Assembly: GCA_003513495.1 (NCBI GenBank) | Contig: DOPM01000036.1 | Coordinates: 16,532 to 37,087 of the forward strand | Source: Desulfosporosinus sp. | GTDB taxonomy: Bacteria > Bacillota > Desulfitobacteriia > Desulfitobacteriales > Desulfitobacteriaceae | Direction: 5' to 3' | Length of the DNA: 20,556 nt | Shown here: one piece after another, positions 1 to 5,952 of the stretch | Layout: each line of letters starts with the position of its first letter | How positions within the stretch are numbered: the first letter of the stretch is position 1 | Notes under the pieces: model-generated | The model's input: only the letters and a program-made list of their open reading frames with translations | The model's database searches: none | What the model was told of the DNA's origin: nothing | Program-made: the position numbers and the translations under genes

Positions 1-414
1 ATTATCTTAGGGCAGGGACTGGGAAGAATTGCTTGCTTTCTCAATGGGGACGCCTATGGAAGCCCAACCAACCAGGGTTTTGGCTTGGTTTATCCTTCGG
101 GAACTCCAGCTTATGAAGCTTATGGTAGCCAACCCCTTTGGCCTGCGGAGGTATGGGAAGGGCAATGGGACATGGTTGTCTTTGCTCTGATCATAATCCT
201 TTCGCGTTGGCGCAAATGGCCGAGGGGTATCATCTTTTTAACCTATATAGTGCTCTATTCACTAGGACGTTTTGCGTTAGAGTTTTTACGAGGGGATGGC
301 GCCCGTTATCTGTTTAATTTGACGTCAGCACAGTGGAGTAGTGTGGGGATGATTCTTATAGCTCTCGTTTCTGCAGCTGTGCTAATTTTACCAAGGAATG
401 AGACGAGAACTTAA
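1..414 (+). CDS. lgt: Prolipoprotein diacylglyceryl transferase, C-terminal part (cut by window start)
   Basis: The reading frame is open from base 1, so only the last 137 residues of a protein of usually about 260-290 are present. Lgt is a multi-pass membrane enzyme that moves diacylglycerol from phosphatidylglycerol to the lipobox cysteine of prolipoproteins. The visible part starts with the Lgt signature region, here GRIACFLNGDAYG, where most Lgt proteins have GRIGNFxNGExxG. It continues with PLWPAEVWEG and a late GRFALEFLRGDG motif, between hydrophobic membrane segments. The G-N to A-C and E to D changes in the signature suggest a divergent Lgt branch or a second paralogue. Family assignment is firm; full activity is not shown. 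A lipoprotein leader follows about 2 kb downstream but is not obviously linked. Confidence 0.85.
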   Translation: MILGQGLGRIACFLNGDAYGSPTNQGFGLVYPSGTPAYEAYGSQPLWPAEVWEGQWDMVVFALIIILSRWRKWPRGIIFLTYIVLYSLGRFALEFLRGDGARYLFNLTSAQWSSVGMILIALVSAAVLILPRNETRT

Positions 415-425
415 TTTCAAGATTT

Positions 426-433
426 AAAGGAGG
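426..433 (+). promoter_or_regulatory. Ribosome binding site AAAGGAGG
   Basis: A near-perfect Shine-Dalgarno sequence lies nine bases before the ATG at 443. It supports the 55-codon frame that follows as a real gene. Confidence 0.7.
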
Positions 434-442
434 TTTCTGATT

Positions 443-610
443 ATGTGGGAATTCTTAAACCAATATGGGTGGTATTTCTTCATATTTGGGATGATGTTCT
501 TTATGCATCGGCGGGGTATGGGCTGCTGTGGAGGGCATCAGCATGACCAAAAGAATGTTCAAGATCAACATGAAACTAAAAATTTAATACCCTTTGAAGG
601 AAAGAAGTAG
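443..610 (+). CDS. 55-residue membrane peptide with CCGGHQH motif
   Basis: This is a short gene with a strong ribosome binding site 28 bases after the Lgt stop. The product has one hydrophobic segment (about residues 8-22, rich in Phe and Met), then MHRRGMGCCGGHQHDQ, then a charged tail. The Cys-Cys-Gly-Gly-His-Gln-His run could bind a metal, as in small membrane proteins of heavy-metal loci such as the DUF2933 type. That similarity is in style only and I do not claim membership. Its position next to Met-rich exported proteins makes a role in soft-metal (Cu/Ag) handling a reasonable guess, but this is unproven. Confidence 0.6.
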   Translation: MWEFLNQYGWYFFIFGMMFFMHRRGMGCCGGHQHDQKNVQDQHETKNLIPFEGKK

Positions 611-900
611 TTCTAAAGGTAGATTCACGAAAGGACGAATATCTATGCTTATCCTAAAGGGAAAGAAATCAAATGGCATTGTAGGAAGATACAAAAGTAT
701 TATTTGATGCTCGAAAGATCTTTTCCGATGCTCAAAGGTATCTTACGCAACCAAGAAAATCATGAGCTTTTTCTTGGTGGAGGGTAATCATGTTGTAATG
801 ACTTGTATGCTGAGCATATTTAAAAATCATGCTACACTTTCTCTAACTTAACTGCCCAAGCTGGTGCAATGTAAAAAGAAATTAGCCTGAAAAGCAACAA
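611..900. other. Intergenic stretch without a supportable gene
   Basis: Between the small membrane peptide and the hairpin at 902-938 I see no gene. A short frame (about 637-789) is open but has no ribosome binding site and no recognisable motif. It may be remnant coding sequence. Confidence 0.4.
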
Positions 901-901
901 A

Positions 902-938
902 AGGGTAGTGGCTCCTTATGGGAGAAACTACCTTTTTT
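902..938 (+). terminator. Rho-independent terminator
   Basis: GGTAGT (904-909) pairs with ACTACC (927-932). A second inner pairing, CTCC with GGAG, surrounds the loop, and six T follow. It ends transcription from the lgt/small-peptide side before the riboswitch unit begins. Confidence 0.75.
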
Positions 939-1003
939 CGTTCGCGGGAAATTCATATTTGAGGAGTATAATTTGAGTTGTTAATTAGGAGATTTGAGAT
1001 TGT

Positions 1004-1060
1004 CCTGCAAGTAATAGAAAGGAGGGATTTTCTAGGTGCTGATTGCAGGGCTTTTATTCT
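1004..1060 (+). other. Nested hairpin with T-rich tail upstream of the riboswitch promoter
   Basis: CCTGCAA (1004-1010) pairs with TTGCAGG (1043-1049). Inside it, TAGAAA pairs with TTTCTA around a GGAGGGA loop. The 3' side runs into GCTTTTATTCTT. It could be a second weak terminator or the remains of another leader RNA. Confidence 0.35.
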
Positions 1061-1064
1061 TAAA

Positions 1065-1093
1065 TTACCTCTGTACGAAATAAAGAACATAAT
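1065..1093 (+). promoter_or_regulatory. Putative sigma-A promoter of the riboswitch transcript
   Basis: TTACCT (1065-1070) and CATAAT (1088-1093) are separated by exactly 17 bases. The predicted start near 1100 coincides with the first conserved base of the riboswitch. The -35 box is poor and the -10 box is good. Confidence 0.45.
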
Positions 1094-1097
1094 AATC

Positions 1098-1230
1098 AAA
1101 GTGCTTAATCTGATCTCCAGGAGACTCAGAACGGGGAATTTCATGTGGGGTGAATCATGGTTAGACCATGTAGGGCTTACACCTTCTGCCCGAATCCGTC
1201 AACTAACCTCGTAAGCTATGAAAGGTGGAC
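1098..1230 (+). ncRNA. Cyclic di-AMP riboswitch (ydaO/yuaA type)
   Basis: The region carries the conserved blocks of the ydaO class in order: GCTTAATC near the 5' end, GGGGTGAATC (1147-1156), a variable hairpin CATGG/CCATG (1156-1170), AGGGC (1172-1176) facing GCCCGAATCCGTC (1188-1200), and CTAACCTCGTAAGC (1203-1216). The 5' GCTTA (1103-1107) pairs with TAAGC (1212-1216) to close the structure. The class binds c-di-AMP and usually turns off cell-wall hydrolase and osmolyte-transport genes, and NlpC/P60 genes are classic targets. The closing helix ends just before the ribosome binding site AAAGGTGG (1221-1228), so control of translation start is possible. I see no separate terminator between the aptamer and the gene. 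Confidence 0.92.
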
Positions 1231-1237
1231 CAATTTA

Positions 1238-2029
1238 GTGTTAATTCTCAATAAAACGTGGGTTAGTGGGGTAGCCCTTGCCGGTATTCTTTTGACAAGT
1301 AGTTTACCGGGGGCTCAGGCTGCTATTCTAGATTTTCAAGCTACTCCAAAGGCTCCTAATGTGCAGAGTACTGTACTCAAGGATTCCCCTTTAGCTGTCT
1401 CTAAATCAGACGTATATTCTCAAAAAATGCGTGAAGCATTTAATTGGACATCCGCAATAGAGGCCAAAACGAACGTGGCAGAAATACCTGAAAGTAATAA
1501 TGTTCCTAACGAAAAGAAAACATCAACTCCTGTTGATAAGAAAACTCCAGCTTCAGAAGGTAAGACGTCTCAATCTCCACAGATCGCTAAAAAACCCAGC
1601 ACTCCTTCACAGAAAGTTGTAAACTCGAAGCCTAAACAGGTTTCGGTATCCCAAGTGTCAAGGGGTAGCTCAGATATGGACAAACTTATTAGCAATGCCC
1701 TAAGTTTACAAGGTATCCCTTACGTTTGGGGTGGAACGAGTCGGAAAGGATTCGATTGCTCAGGGTTTGTGCAGTATGTATTTAAGGCCTCTGGTATTTC
1801 ATTACCGAGAACTGCAGCTGAACAGTATAAAATTGGCGTACCTATCAGTCGTGATGAGTTGAGACCAGGAGATCTCGTGTTCTTTCAAACCTATGCCCCA
1901 GGAGCTACCGATGTGCGTATTTATATTGGTGGAGGACGTACGCTTGGAGCAGCTAGTGAAGGAGTAGGTATTCATAGTTTGACAGAAAGTTATTGGTCAA
2001 AACGTTATCTCGGCGCGCGACGAATTTAA
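1238..2029 (+). CDS. Secreted NlpC/P60-family protein, probably catalytically impaired
   Basis: A GTG start at 1238 is chosen because it lies nine bases after AAAGGTGG and outside the riboswitch. An in-frame ATG at 1157 falls inside the aptamer and is rejected. The 263-residue product has a signal peptide ending GAQA, a Ser/Thr/Lys/Pro-rich linker (about 60-140), and a C-terminal NlpC/P60 domain (about 145-263) with YVWGGTSRKGFDCSGFVQYVF, nucleophile C174, and LRPGDLVFF. The family cleaves peptide stems of peptidoglycan outside the membrane. Where the family has HVGIYIG followed by a second His, this protein has DVRIYIG (D225) and a Gly (G237), so both usual histidine positions are changed. 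A c-di-AMP riboswitch upstream and a strong terminator downstream make it a single-gene unit. Confidence 0.9.
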   Translation: MLILNKTWVSGVALAGILLTSSLPGAQAAILDFQATPKAPNVQSTVLKDSPLAVSKSDVYSQKMREAFNWTSAIEAKTNVAEIPESNNVPNEKKTSTPVDKKTPASEGKTSQSPQIAKKPSTPSQKVVNSKPKQVSVSQVSRGSSDMDKLISNALSLQGIPYVWGGTSRKGFDCSGFVQYVFKASGISLPRTAAEQYKIGVPISRDELRPGDLVFFQTYAPGATDVRIYIGGGRTLGAASEGVGIHSLTESYWSKRYLGARRI

Positions 2030-2050
2030 TAGGCTTAGCATATAGCAACG

Positions 2051-2106
2051 AAGAAAAGAACCGAATGGACTGAGGTGAAAACATCAGTCCATTTGGTTCT
2101 TTCTTA
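2051..2106 (+). terminator. Rho-independent terminator
   Basis: A stem of about 18 bp pairs AAGAACCGAATGGACTGA (2056-2073) with its near-perfect complement (2084-2101), with one mismatch. TTCTTAATTT follows. The A-rich 5' flank means it may also work on the opposite strand. Confidence 0.85.
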
Positions 2107-2495
2107 ATTTACTTAAATACAGTTTTAATTGAATCAACTAACTCAACTCTTAATTTCATCCTTTATGACAAATTCATAGGTAATTCACAATTTAACTTAT
2201 ACTGGTGTTACATCTTTTCGGCAACATGAACCAATTTTGAAAGGTTAGGGGTGGATGCCAATCTCTGGATAATCTCGTTACCCGATAAATCACTAGTATA
2301 GGAGGTTTCTGCTTATTGAGAATACATAAAATATCGGGATCTCCTAATTTTAGAATTATGGAAGATTTCTTTGCTTTTGTTCTTTAATCCATTCTACTTA
2401 TTGTTTGTAGTCTTCAAAGCCAATTAACTCGAATACCCCAGGATAAGTGGTTATTACTGTTAGTAACGAACTTATTCAACGCTATTTAAAGAGTT
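2107..2495. other. Intergenic stretch, no gene seen
   Basis: About 390 AT-rich bases separate the NlpC/P60 terminator from the lipoprotein leader. I found no open frame with a ribosome binding site, no RNA gene and no convincing promoter pair. The promoter of the lipoprotein gene should be in the last part. Confidence 0.4.
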
Positions 2496-2508
2496 GGAGA
2501 TGATAGTT

Positions 2509-2652
2509 GTGAATAAGAAAATAAAATCAATAGTGTTTATAGGTCTGACTTCTATTGCCATATTAAGTCTAACCGGATGTGGCAGTCAAACAAAAGACAT
2601 GATGAATACTAGCAACATGACCCAGTATAGACCAGCAATCCCACGGCTATGA
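2509..2652 (+). pseudogene. Lipoprotein signal-peptide leader, frame-separated from its body
   Basis: A GTG start at 2509 lies nine bases after GGAG (2496-2499). The 47 codons encode a lysine-rich start, a hydrophobic core and a lipobox LTGC with the lipidated cysteine at residue 24, then about 23 residues ending at TGA 2650-2652. The Met-rich reading frame that should follow begins at ATG 2649, overlapping this stop and shifted by one base. This looks like a lipoprotein gene broken by loss of one base around 2620-2648, because the body alone has no export signal. Other possibilities are translational coupling across the ATGA overlap, programmed frameshifting or a sequence error. Confidence 0.6.
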
Positions 2653-2948
2653 TGGATATTTTAAGTTCACCTGATGCACGCCAGTCCATGGTTAAAGTAA
2701 TGGGGTCTCCAAAAATGATGCCTGTAATGGTGGATATGATGAAAAATAGCGATGTTCAAAAGAATATGATTAGTATAATGGGGAGCAGTGAAAATAAAGA
2801 TAGCATGGTCGGTATTATGGCTAACCCGTCAATGTTTAAGCCTATAGTAGAGATCATGGCCGATCCAAAAATGAAAGCTACGTTCGAAGCAATGCTAAAA
2901 GATCCAGCTCTGCAGCCCTTGGTTAAGGAAGCTCTAGGCGTGAAATAA
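2649..2948 (+). CDS. Methionine-rich repeat protein (body of the lipoprotein)
   Basis: The product has 99 residues, 17 of them methionine. It is built of loosely repeated helical units of about 15-18 residues with a [S/N/D]-P start and methionines on one face: SSPDARQSM, GSPKMMPVM, ANPSMFKPI, ADPKMKATF, KDPALQPLV. The pattern looks like STI1-type DP repeats, but I take this as convergence. Met-rich exported proteins often bind Cu(I) or Ag(I) through thioethers; that is inference here. There is no ribosome binding site of its own, and the start overlaps the leader stop (ATGA), so it most likely belongs to one lipoprotein gene starting at 2509 that has a one-base frameshift. A hairpin terminator follows. 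Confidence 0.6.
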   Translation: MMDILSSPDARQSMVKVMGSPKMMPVMVDMMKNSDVQKNMISIMGSSENKDSMVGIMANPSMFKPIVEIMADPKMKATFEAMLKDPALQPLVKEALGVK

Positions 2949-2956
2949 CACTATAT

Positions 2957-3000
2957 GATGAAGAAAGGACTCTGATTCTCAATCAGGGTCCTTTCTTCAT
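2957..3000 (+). terminator. Strong hairpin, likely terminator (poor T-run)
   Basis: Arms of 20 bases (2957-2976 and 2981-3000) pair almost perfectly around a four-base loop. There is no long T-run after the stem, so termination efficiency is uncertain. The right arm ends inside the first TTCAT unit of the downstream repeat array. Confidence 0.55.
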
Positions 3001-3028
3001 GAGAAATTCATTACATTTTCATGAGAAA
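2996..3028. promoter_or_regulatory. Three 11-bp phased direct repeats (TTCATGAGAAA type)
   Basis: TTCATGAGAAA occurs at 2996-3006 and again at 3018-3028. The 11 bases between them, TTCATTACATT, also begin with TTCAT. TTCAT therefore recurs exactly every 11 bp, once per helical turn. OmpR/PhoB-family response regulators bind such head-to-tail repeats. The array lies 93 bases before the start codon of the Met-rich protein at 3121, in promoter position. Confidence 0.45.
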
Positions 3029-3120
3029 ATCGCATATCAAGTTTACAATAAAGACATGAAGATCAGCAAGGCAAACAATCAAAGCTAACAAAGATGAGAT
3101 TAAATTAGGGGGAATATAGG

Positions 3121-3561
3121 ATGAGAAAAATTAGTAAAAAGATTACGGCAATTGCAGGAACTGCAACATTGGCAGTTGGGCTTTTGGCTTTACCAGCTTT
3201 AGCTGGAACGACTCAAGGCAACGGATGGATGAGTCAAATGCAAGGCTTCATGCAGCAGACTTTTTCACCAGGTCAACATCAAACGTTAATGAATTCGAAC
3301 GCTATGCAAAATCTCCATAATTCCGCGGGGATGCAGAAGGCCATGGAAACTGGGGATGTTAAGGCTATGCAAGATCTGATGAATTCAGACCCAAATGTAA
3401 AGGACCTTATGGGACAAGATAACCTTGATAAAATGAACCAATTCATGAGTCAGTCTGGAGGAAATATGATGACCAACCGAAATAGTGCTGCCAGTTCCGG
3501 AATTTCGATGATGAACGGAATTGGTACAGCAAAGACGGGAAGCAGCATGATGAATTTCTAA
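3121..3561 (+). CDS. Secreted methionine-rich protein
   Basis: The ATG is preceded by AGGGGGA. The 146-residue product has a signal peptide (basic start, hydrophobic core, cleavage after ALPALA, residue 28). The mature 118 residues hold 18 methionines, many Asn and Gln, no cysteine, and repeated pieces such as NAMQNLHNSAGMQKAM and DVKAMQDLMNSDP, with MM doublets near the C-terminus. I recognise no family. The composition fits an extracytoplasmic soft-metal chelator or a low-complexity surface protein. It shares its Met-rich helical style with the gene before and the short gene after, suggesting a functional cluster, and may be controlled by the 11-bp repeat array upstream. Confidence 0.75.
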   Translation: MRKISKKITAIAGTATLAVGLLALPALAGTTQGNGWMSQMQGFMQQTFSPGQHQTLMNSNAMQNLHNSAGMQKAMETGDVKAMQDLMNSDPNVKDLMGQDNLDKMNQFMSQSGGNMMTNRNSAASSGISMMNGIGTAKTGSSMMNF

Positions 3562-3667
3562 GATCACTTTTTACTAGATCTTCGATCGTAGGCAATGCCT
3601 AGTTTGAACATGCTCATCACAAGGAAGTCGATCCCACATAACGCAGAAAGAGGGTGTAGTTTAATTG

Positions 3668-3865
3668 ATGGGAATTAGTGAAATATCAGGTGCTAGTATG
3701 TCGGGCGTTAGTAGTATGCCGAGAAATTGTGGGATGAAGGGGATGCATGGAAATTCGCAAACTAATCAGGATCTGAAAACGGATGAACGTGCAACTGAAC
3801 AAATCAAGCAACCAGTCGAATTACTTAAAGAAAGTGAAGGAAATAGAATTGATATAAGAATCTGA
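3668..3865 (+). CDS. Small Met/Ser-rich hypothetical protein
   Basis: The ATG at 3668 (a TTG at 3665 is the alternative) follows AAAGAGGGTG. The 65 residues have an N-terminal half rich in Ser, Gly and Met, with RNCGMKGMHGN (one Cys, one His), and a charged C-terminal half. There is no signal peptide. The Cys-Gly-Met-Lys-Gly-Met-His segment may bind a metal, in keeping with the two Met-rich neighbours, but the family is unknown. A terminator-like hairpin lies 65 bases downstream. Confidence 0.45.
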   Translation: MGISEISGASMSGVSSMPRNCGMKGMHGNSQTNQDLKTDERATEQIKQPVELLKESEGNRIDIRI

Positions 3866-3930
3866 TCTATCACAAGTCCTTGATGGGGTTTAGTTCCCAA
3901 AAACGTTCAAAACTTGATGTACGCAGTAGT

Positions 3931-3970
3931 AAAAGTGGCGGAGGATTAACCCTTGGCCACTTTTATTTCT
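3931..3970. terminator. Bidirectional terminator between convergent units
   Basis: AAAAGTGGC (3931-3939) pairs perfectly with GCCACTTTT (3956-3964). Both sides have T-rich exits. The stop codon of the minus-strand kinase fragment (3946-3948) sits in the loop, so the hairpin serves both that remnant and the small plus-strand gene. Confidence 0.7.
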
Positions 3971-4227
3971 TTGGGAAGTTGAACGATAAATTCGGTCTCA
4001 TGCCCAACTTTACTTTGTACGGTTATTGTGCCTTGATGAAGGTTTGTAACCTGGCGTACCAACGCTAGACCAATTCCTGTTCCTCCTGTCTCACGAGTTC
4101 GGGATTTATCTGCACGGTAAAATCGCTCGAATATTAAAGGAAGATCGTCTTCAGAAATGCCCATTCCTGTGTTCTTGATTTTAAGGTTAGTAAAAATTGA
4201 TGTTTGTGTAAGTTCGACGGCAAGATG
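3946..4227 (-). pseudogene. Histidine kinase remnant (C-terminal half of ATPase domain)
   Basis: The minus strand encodes about 85 residues typical of the end of an OmpR-class sensor kinase: IKNTGMGIS (G1 box), FERFYRADKSR (F box), GGTGIGLALVRQ (G2 box), a closing QLPKE and a natural stop. All upstream parts (membrane sensor, HAMP, HisKA, N box) are missing. The frame extends to 4299 but the residues before about 4227 are unrelated, because the sequence there belongs to a VOC-protein fragment on the other strand. It is a truncated, non-functional remnant joined head to head with another fragment. Confidence 0.8.
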
Positions 4228-4229
4228 AG

Positions 4230-4520
4230 GAAATATTTTTCGGAAACAATGCATGTGAGTTGTATTTTGAGGAAGATGACATGGACAGCTTTGTTGCAAA
4301 GTTAAACATTATCAAAGGTATCGAATATATTCATCCACTCTTTGAACATTCGTGGGACCAGCGAGTAGTTCGTTTCTATGACTTAGATAAGCACATTATT
4401 GAAGTAGGGGAAAACATGGTTATTGTTGTTAAGAGATTTATAGAAACTGGACTTTCGATTGAAGAAACGTCTAATCGTATGGATGTACCAGTTGATTATG
4501 TAAGGTCGTGCTCATCGTAA
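4230..4520 (+). pseudogene. VOC/glyoxalase-family remnant (C-terminal part)
   Basis: Reading plus-strand codons from about 4230 gives a segment ending ACELYFEEDDMDSF, then KGIEYIHPLFEHSWDQR, VVRFYDLDKHIIEVGENM and a short helical tail to TAA at 4518-4520. This is the usual second half of vicinal-oxygen-chelate (glyoxalase/bleomycin-resistance-like) proteins, with metal-ligand-type residues in the HPLxEH and IIEVGE regions. The first half and any start signal are missing, and the left border abuts the minus-strand kinase remnant. It is not expected to be functional. Confidence 0.7.
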
Positions 4521-4577
4521 AGGTAAGCATGCTGGGATATTCGGAAACTATCAATTAAGGTAGCATTATCGGTTTAA

Positions 4578-5248
4578 GTTGACGAAAGGCTGGGTACTAT
4601 ATTGGAGATAACTCCGAAAACGGATAGCCTGCTTCGATCACAGGGAATATTCCTTGGTCCCAAAGCAGAACTGGAGAATTTGATAACAACTTTGACAGAT
4701 GTCGGATCTCCTATAAAGGTGTTTATAGATGAGGTTACACTATCGGAGGCAATAGAATTCTGGGCTCCAGCTGAATCGCTGTTTGACACGCAGAATACTT
4801 CGTGGTCATCCACCTGGGTTGAGCAAATCCTGCCCCCAGAAGCAATTGAAGCAATCCGAAGTTTCCTGGAAAAAGCTAAAGGGAGCGAATCCGGTTTCTT
4901 CTTCCTGAACTCCGGAGGCGCAATGAACCGGGTACCTCCTCAGGATACAGCTTTTTTCTGGCGTAATACGAAATATTTATGGAATGGAATGCCGCATGGA
5001 CGGAAGAATCTGAAACACAAAAAAATATTAAGCTTGTTGAACAGACTCGTATTCAACTTCAGCCCTTTGTAACTGGATCATACGTTAATGTACCTGATCT
5101 AAATTTAAAAAATTACGGTCAGGAATATTACGGTGATAATTTTGCCCGGCTCCAGAAAGTTAAAGCGCAATATGACCCAAAAAATGTTTTCAACTTCGTA
5201 CAGAGTATTCCTCCAGCTCCAGTCTGTGATCACTGGCATAAGAATTAA
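4578..5248 (+). pseudogene. FAD-linked oxidase (berberine-bridge type) remnant, frameshifted
   Basis: From about 4578 (a stop lies just upstream at 4575) the frame reads VDERLG and on through the substrate-domain region to FFWRNTKY near 4975. The protein then continues in another frame from about 4979, EWNAAWTEESETQ, to the BBE-type C-terminus YYGDNFARLQKVKAQYDP and NVFNFVQSIPPA, stop 5246-5248. The N-terminal FAD-binding half (about 200 residues) is missing. The shift near 4975-4979 is explained by loss of one base. The family uses FAD to oxidise alcohols, sugars or alkaloids. Good ribosome binding sites are absent. A terminator follows, probably the original one. Confidence 0.8.
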
Positions 5249-5262
5249 GGTATAGTTTCTTT

Positions 5263-5301
5263 AAAAAGCTGCGTGTTTCCGGTTGCAGCTTTATTTTTTT
5301 T
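5263..5301 (+). terminator. Rho-independent terminator after the oxidase remnant
   Basis: AAAAAGCTGC (5263-5272) pairs with GCAGCTTTA (5285-5293) and runs into eight T. Confidence 0.85.
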
Positions 5302-5937
5302 CGATAGTTATGCAGAAAGAAGCTTGAGACTTTAGCAAGAAGAACTAGTCACAAATGCGCATAGCAGTTATTGAAAAAGACTGAATTTTATCTATAAACG
5401 ATATATTTCTTTGAGTACCGAGCACGTTGGCGTTACTTCAATGTTTACAACGAATTCACATCAAGCTCGTGGAGTATATACAATAATTTTGCGAAAAGGG
5501 ATTAATCGGTACATTAAAACGACCCCCTCGTAATTTAGGGGGTACACCTTTCCGCAAAATCCATTATTTCCGTGCATCAGTATCACTGCTTTGCCCAAAC
5601 ACATGTGGAGTACGTAATAAGAATGCAAAGGAAAGATACGTAGAAATCCTTAGTTTTCAACACTTTGCGCTACATGACCTTTACGACGGATGGCGATAAT
5701 TTCAGGAATAAGGTGCTGAAAGATAAAATTGATGTATCGGTTGTGTTGGACATGGAGTGTGCATATCTATAAACATAAGACTTCATAAATCATGATAGAT
5801 ATCAGCACAGTAATTTTGCATAAGTATGACTTTAACGTTTCTATGGTTGAGCATACATTATTTTATTTATATTCTGATGTTTTCCCGACACATTGTTTTG
5901 TTATCATTCTAAATATCGGGGACGAAGATTAAAAATG
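5302..5937. other. Long intergenic stretch with one structured element
   Basis: About 640 bases without a supportable gene. It contains the long inverted repeat at 5486-5560. Short open pieces on the minus strand near 5640-5770 are coherent over a few dozen codons, but I do not recognise them and they carry stops. The promoter of the gene at 5953 should lie in the AT-rich part after 5800. Confidence 0.4.
5486..5560. repeat. Long imperfect hairpin with nested GC-rich stem
   Basis: ATTTTGCGAAAAGG (5486-5499) is complementary at 13 of 14 positions to CCTTTCCGCAAAAT (5547-5560). Inside it, ACCCCCT (5522-5528) pairs perfectly with AGGGGGT (5537-5543). No T-run follows. It could be a small mobile-type repeat (MITE or REP) or a structured RNA. 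Confidence 0.6.
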
Positions 5938-5952
5938 AAAGGTGTGTAATGT

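Noticed and set aside
1157..1237. ATG at 1157 as the start of the NlpC/P60 protein
   Set aside because: It lies inside the c-di-AMP aptamer and would add 27 residues that translate the conserved RNA blocks. The GTG at 1238 has the ribosome binding site and gives a normal signal peptide.
3880..4068. Plus-strand frame of 62 codons
   Set aside because: It overlaps the terminator hairpin and the clear minus-strand kinase fragment, has no ribosome binding site and is a shadow frame.
4228..4299. Extension of the minus-strand kinase frame to 4299
   Set aside because: The extra residues are the antisense of the VOC fragment and have no kinase similarity.
5486..5560. CRISPR repeat
   Set aside because: It is a single inverted repeat with no regularly spaced copies. 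There is no array anywhere in the window.
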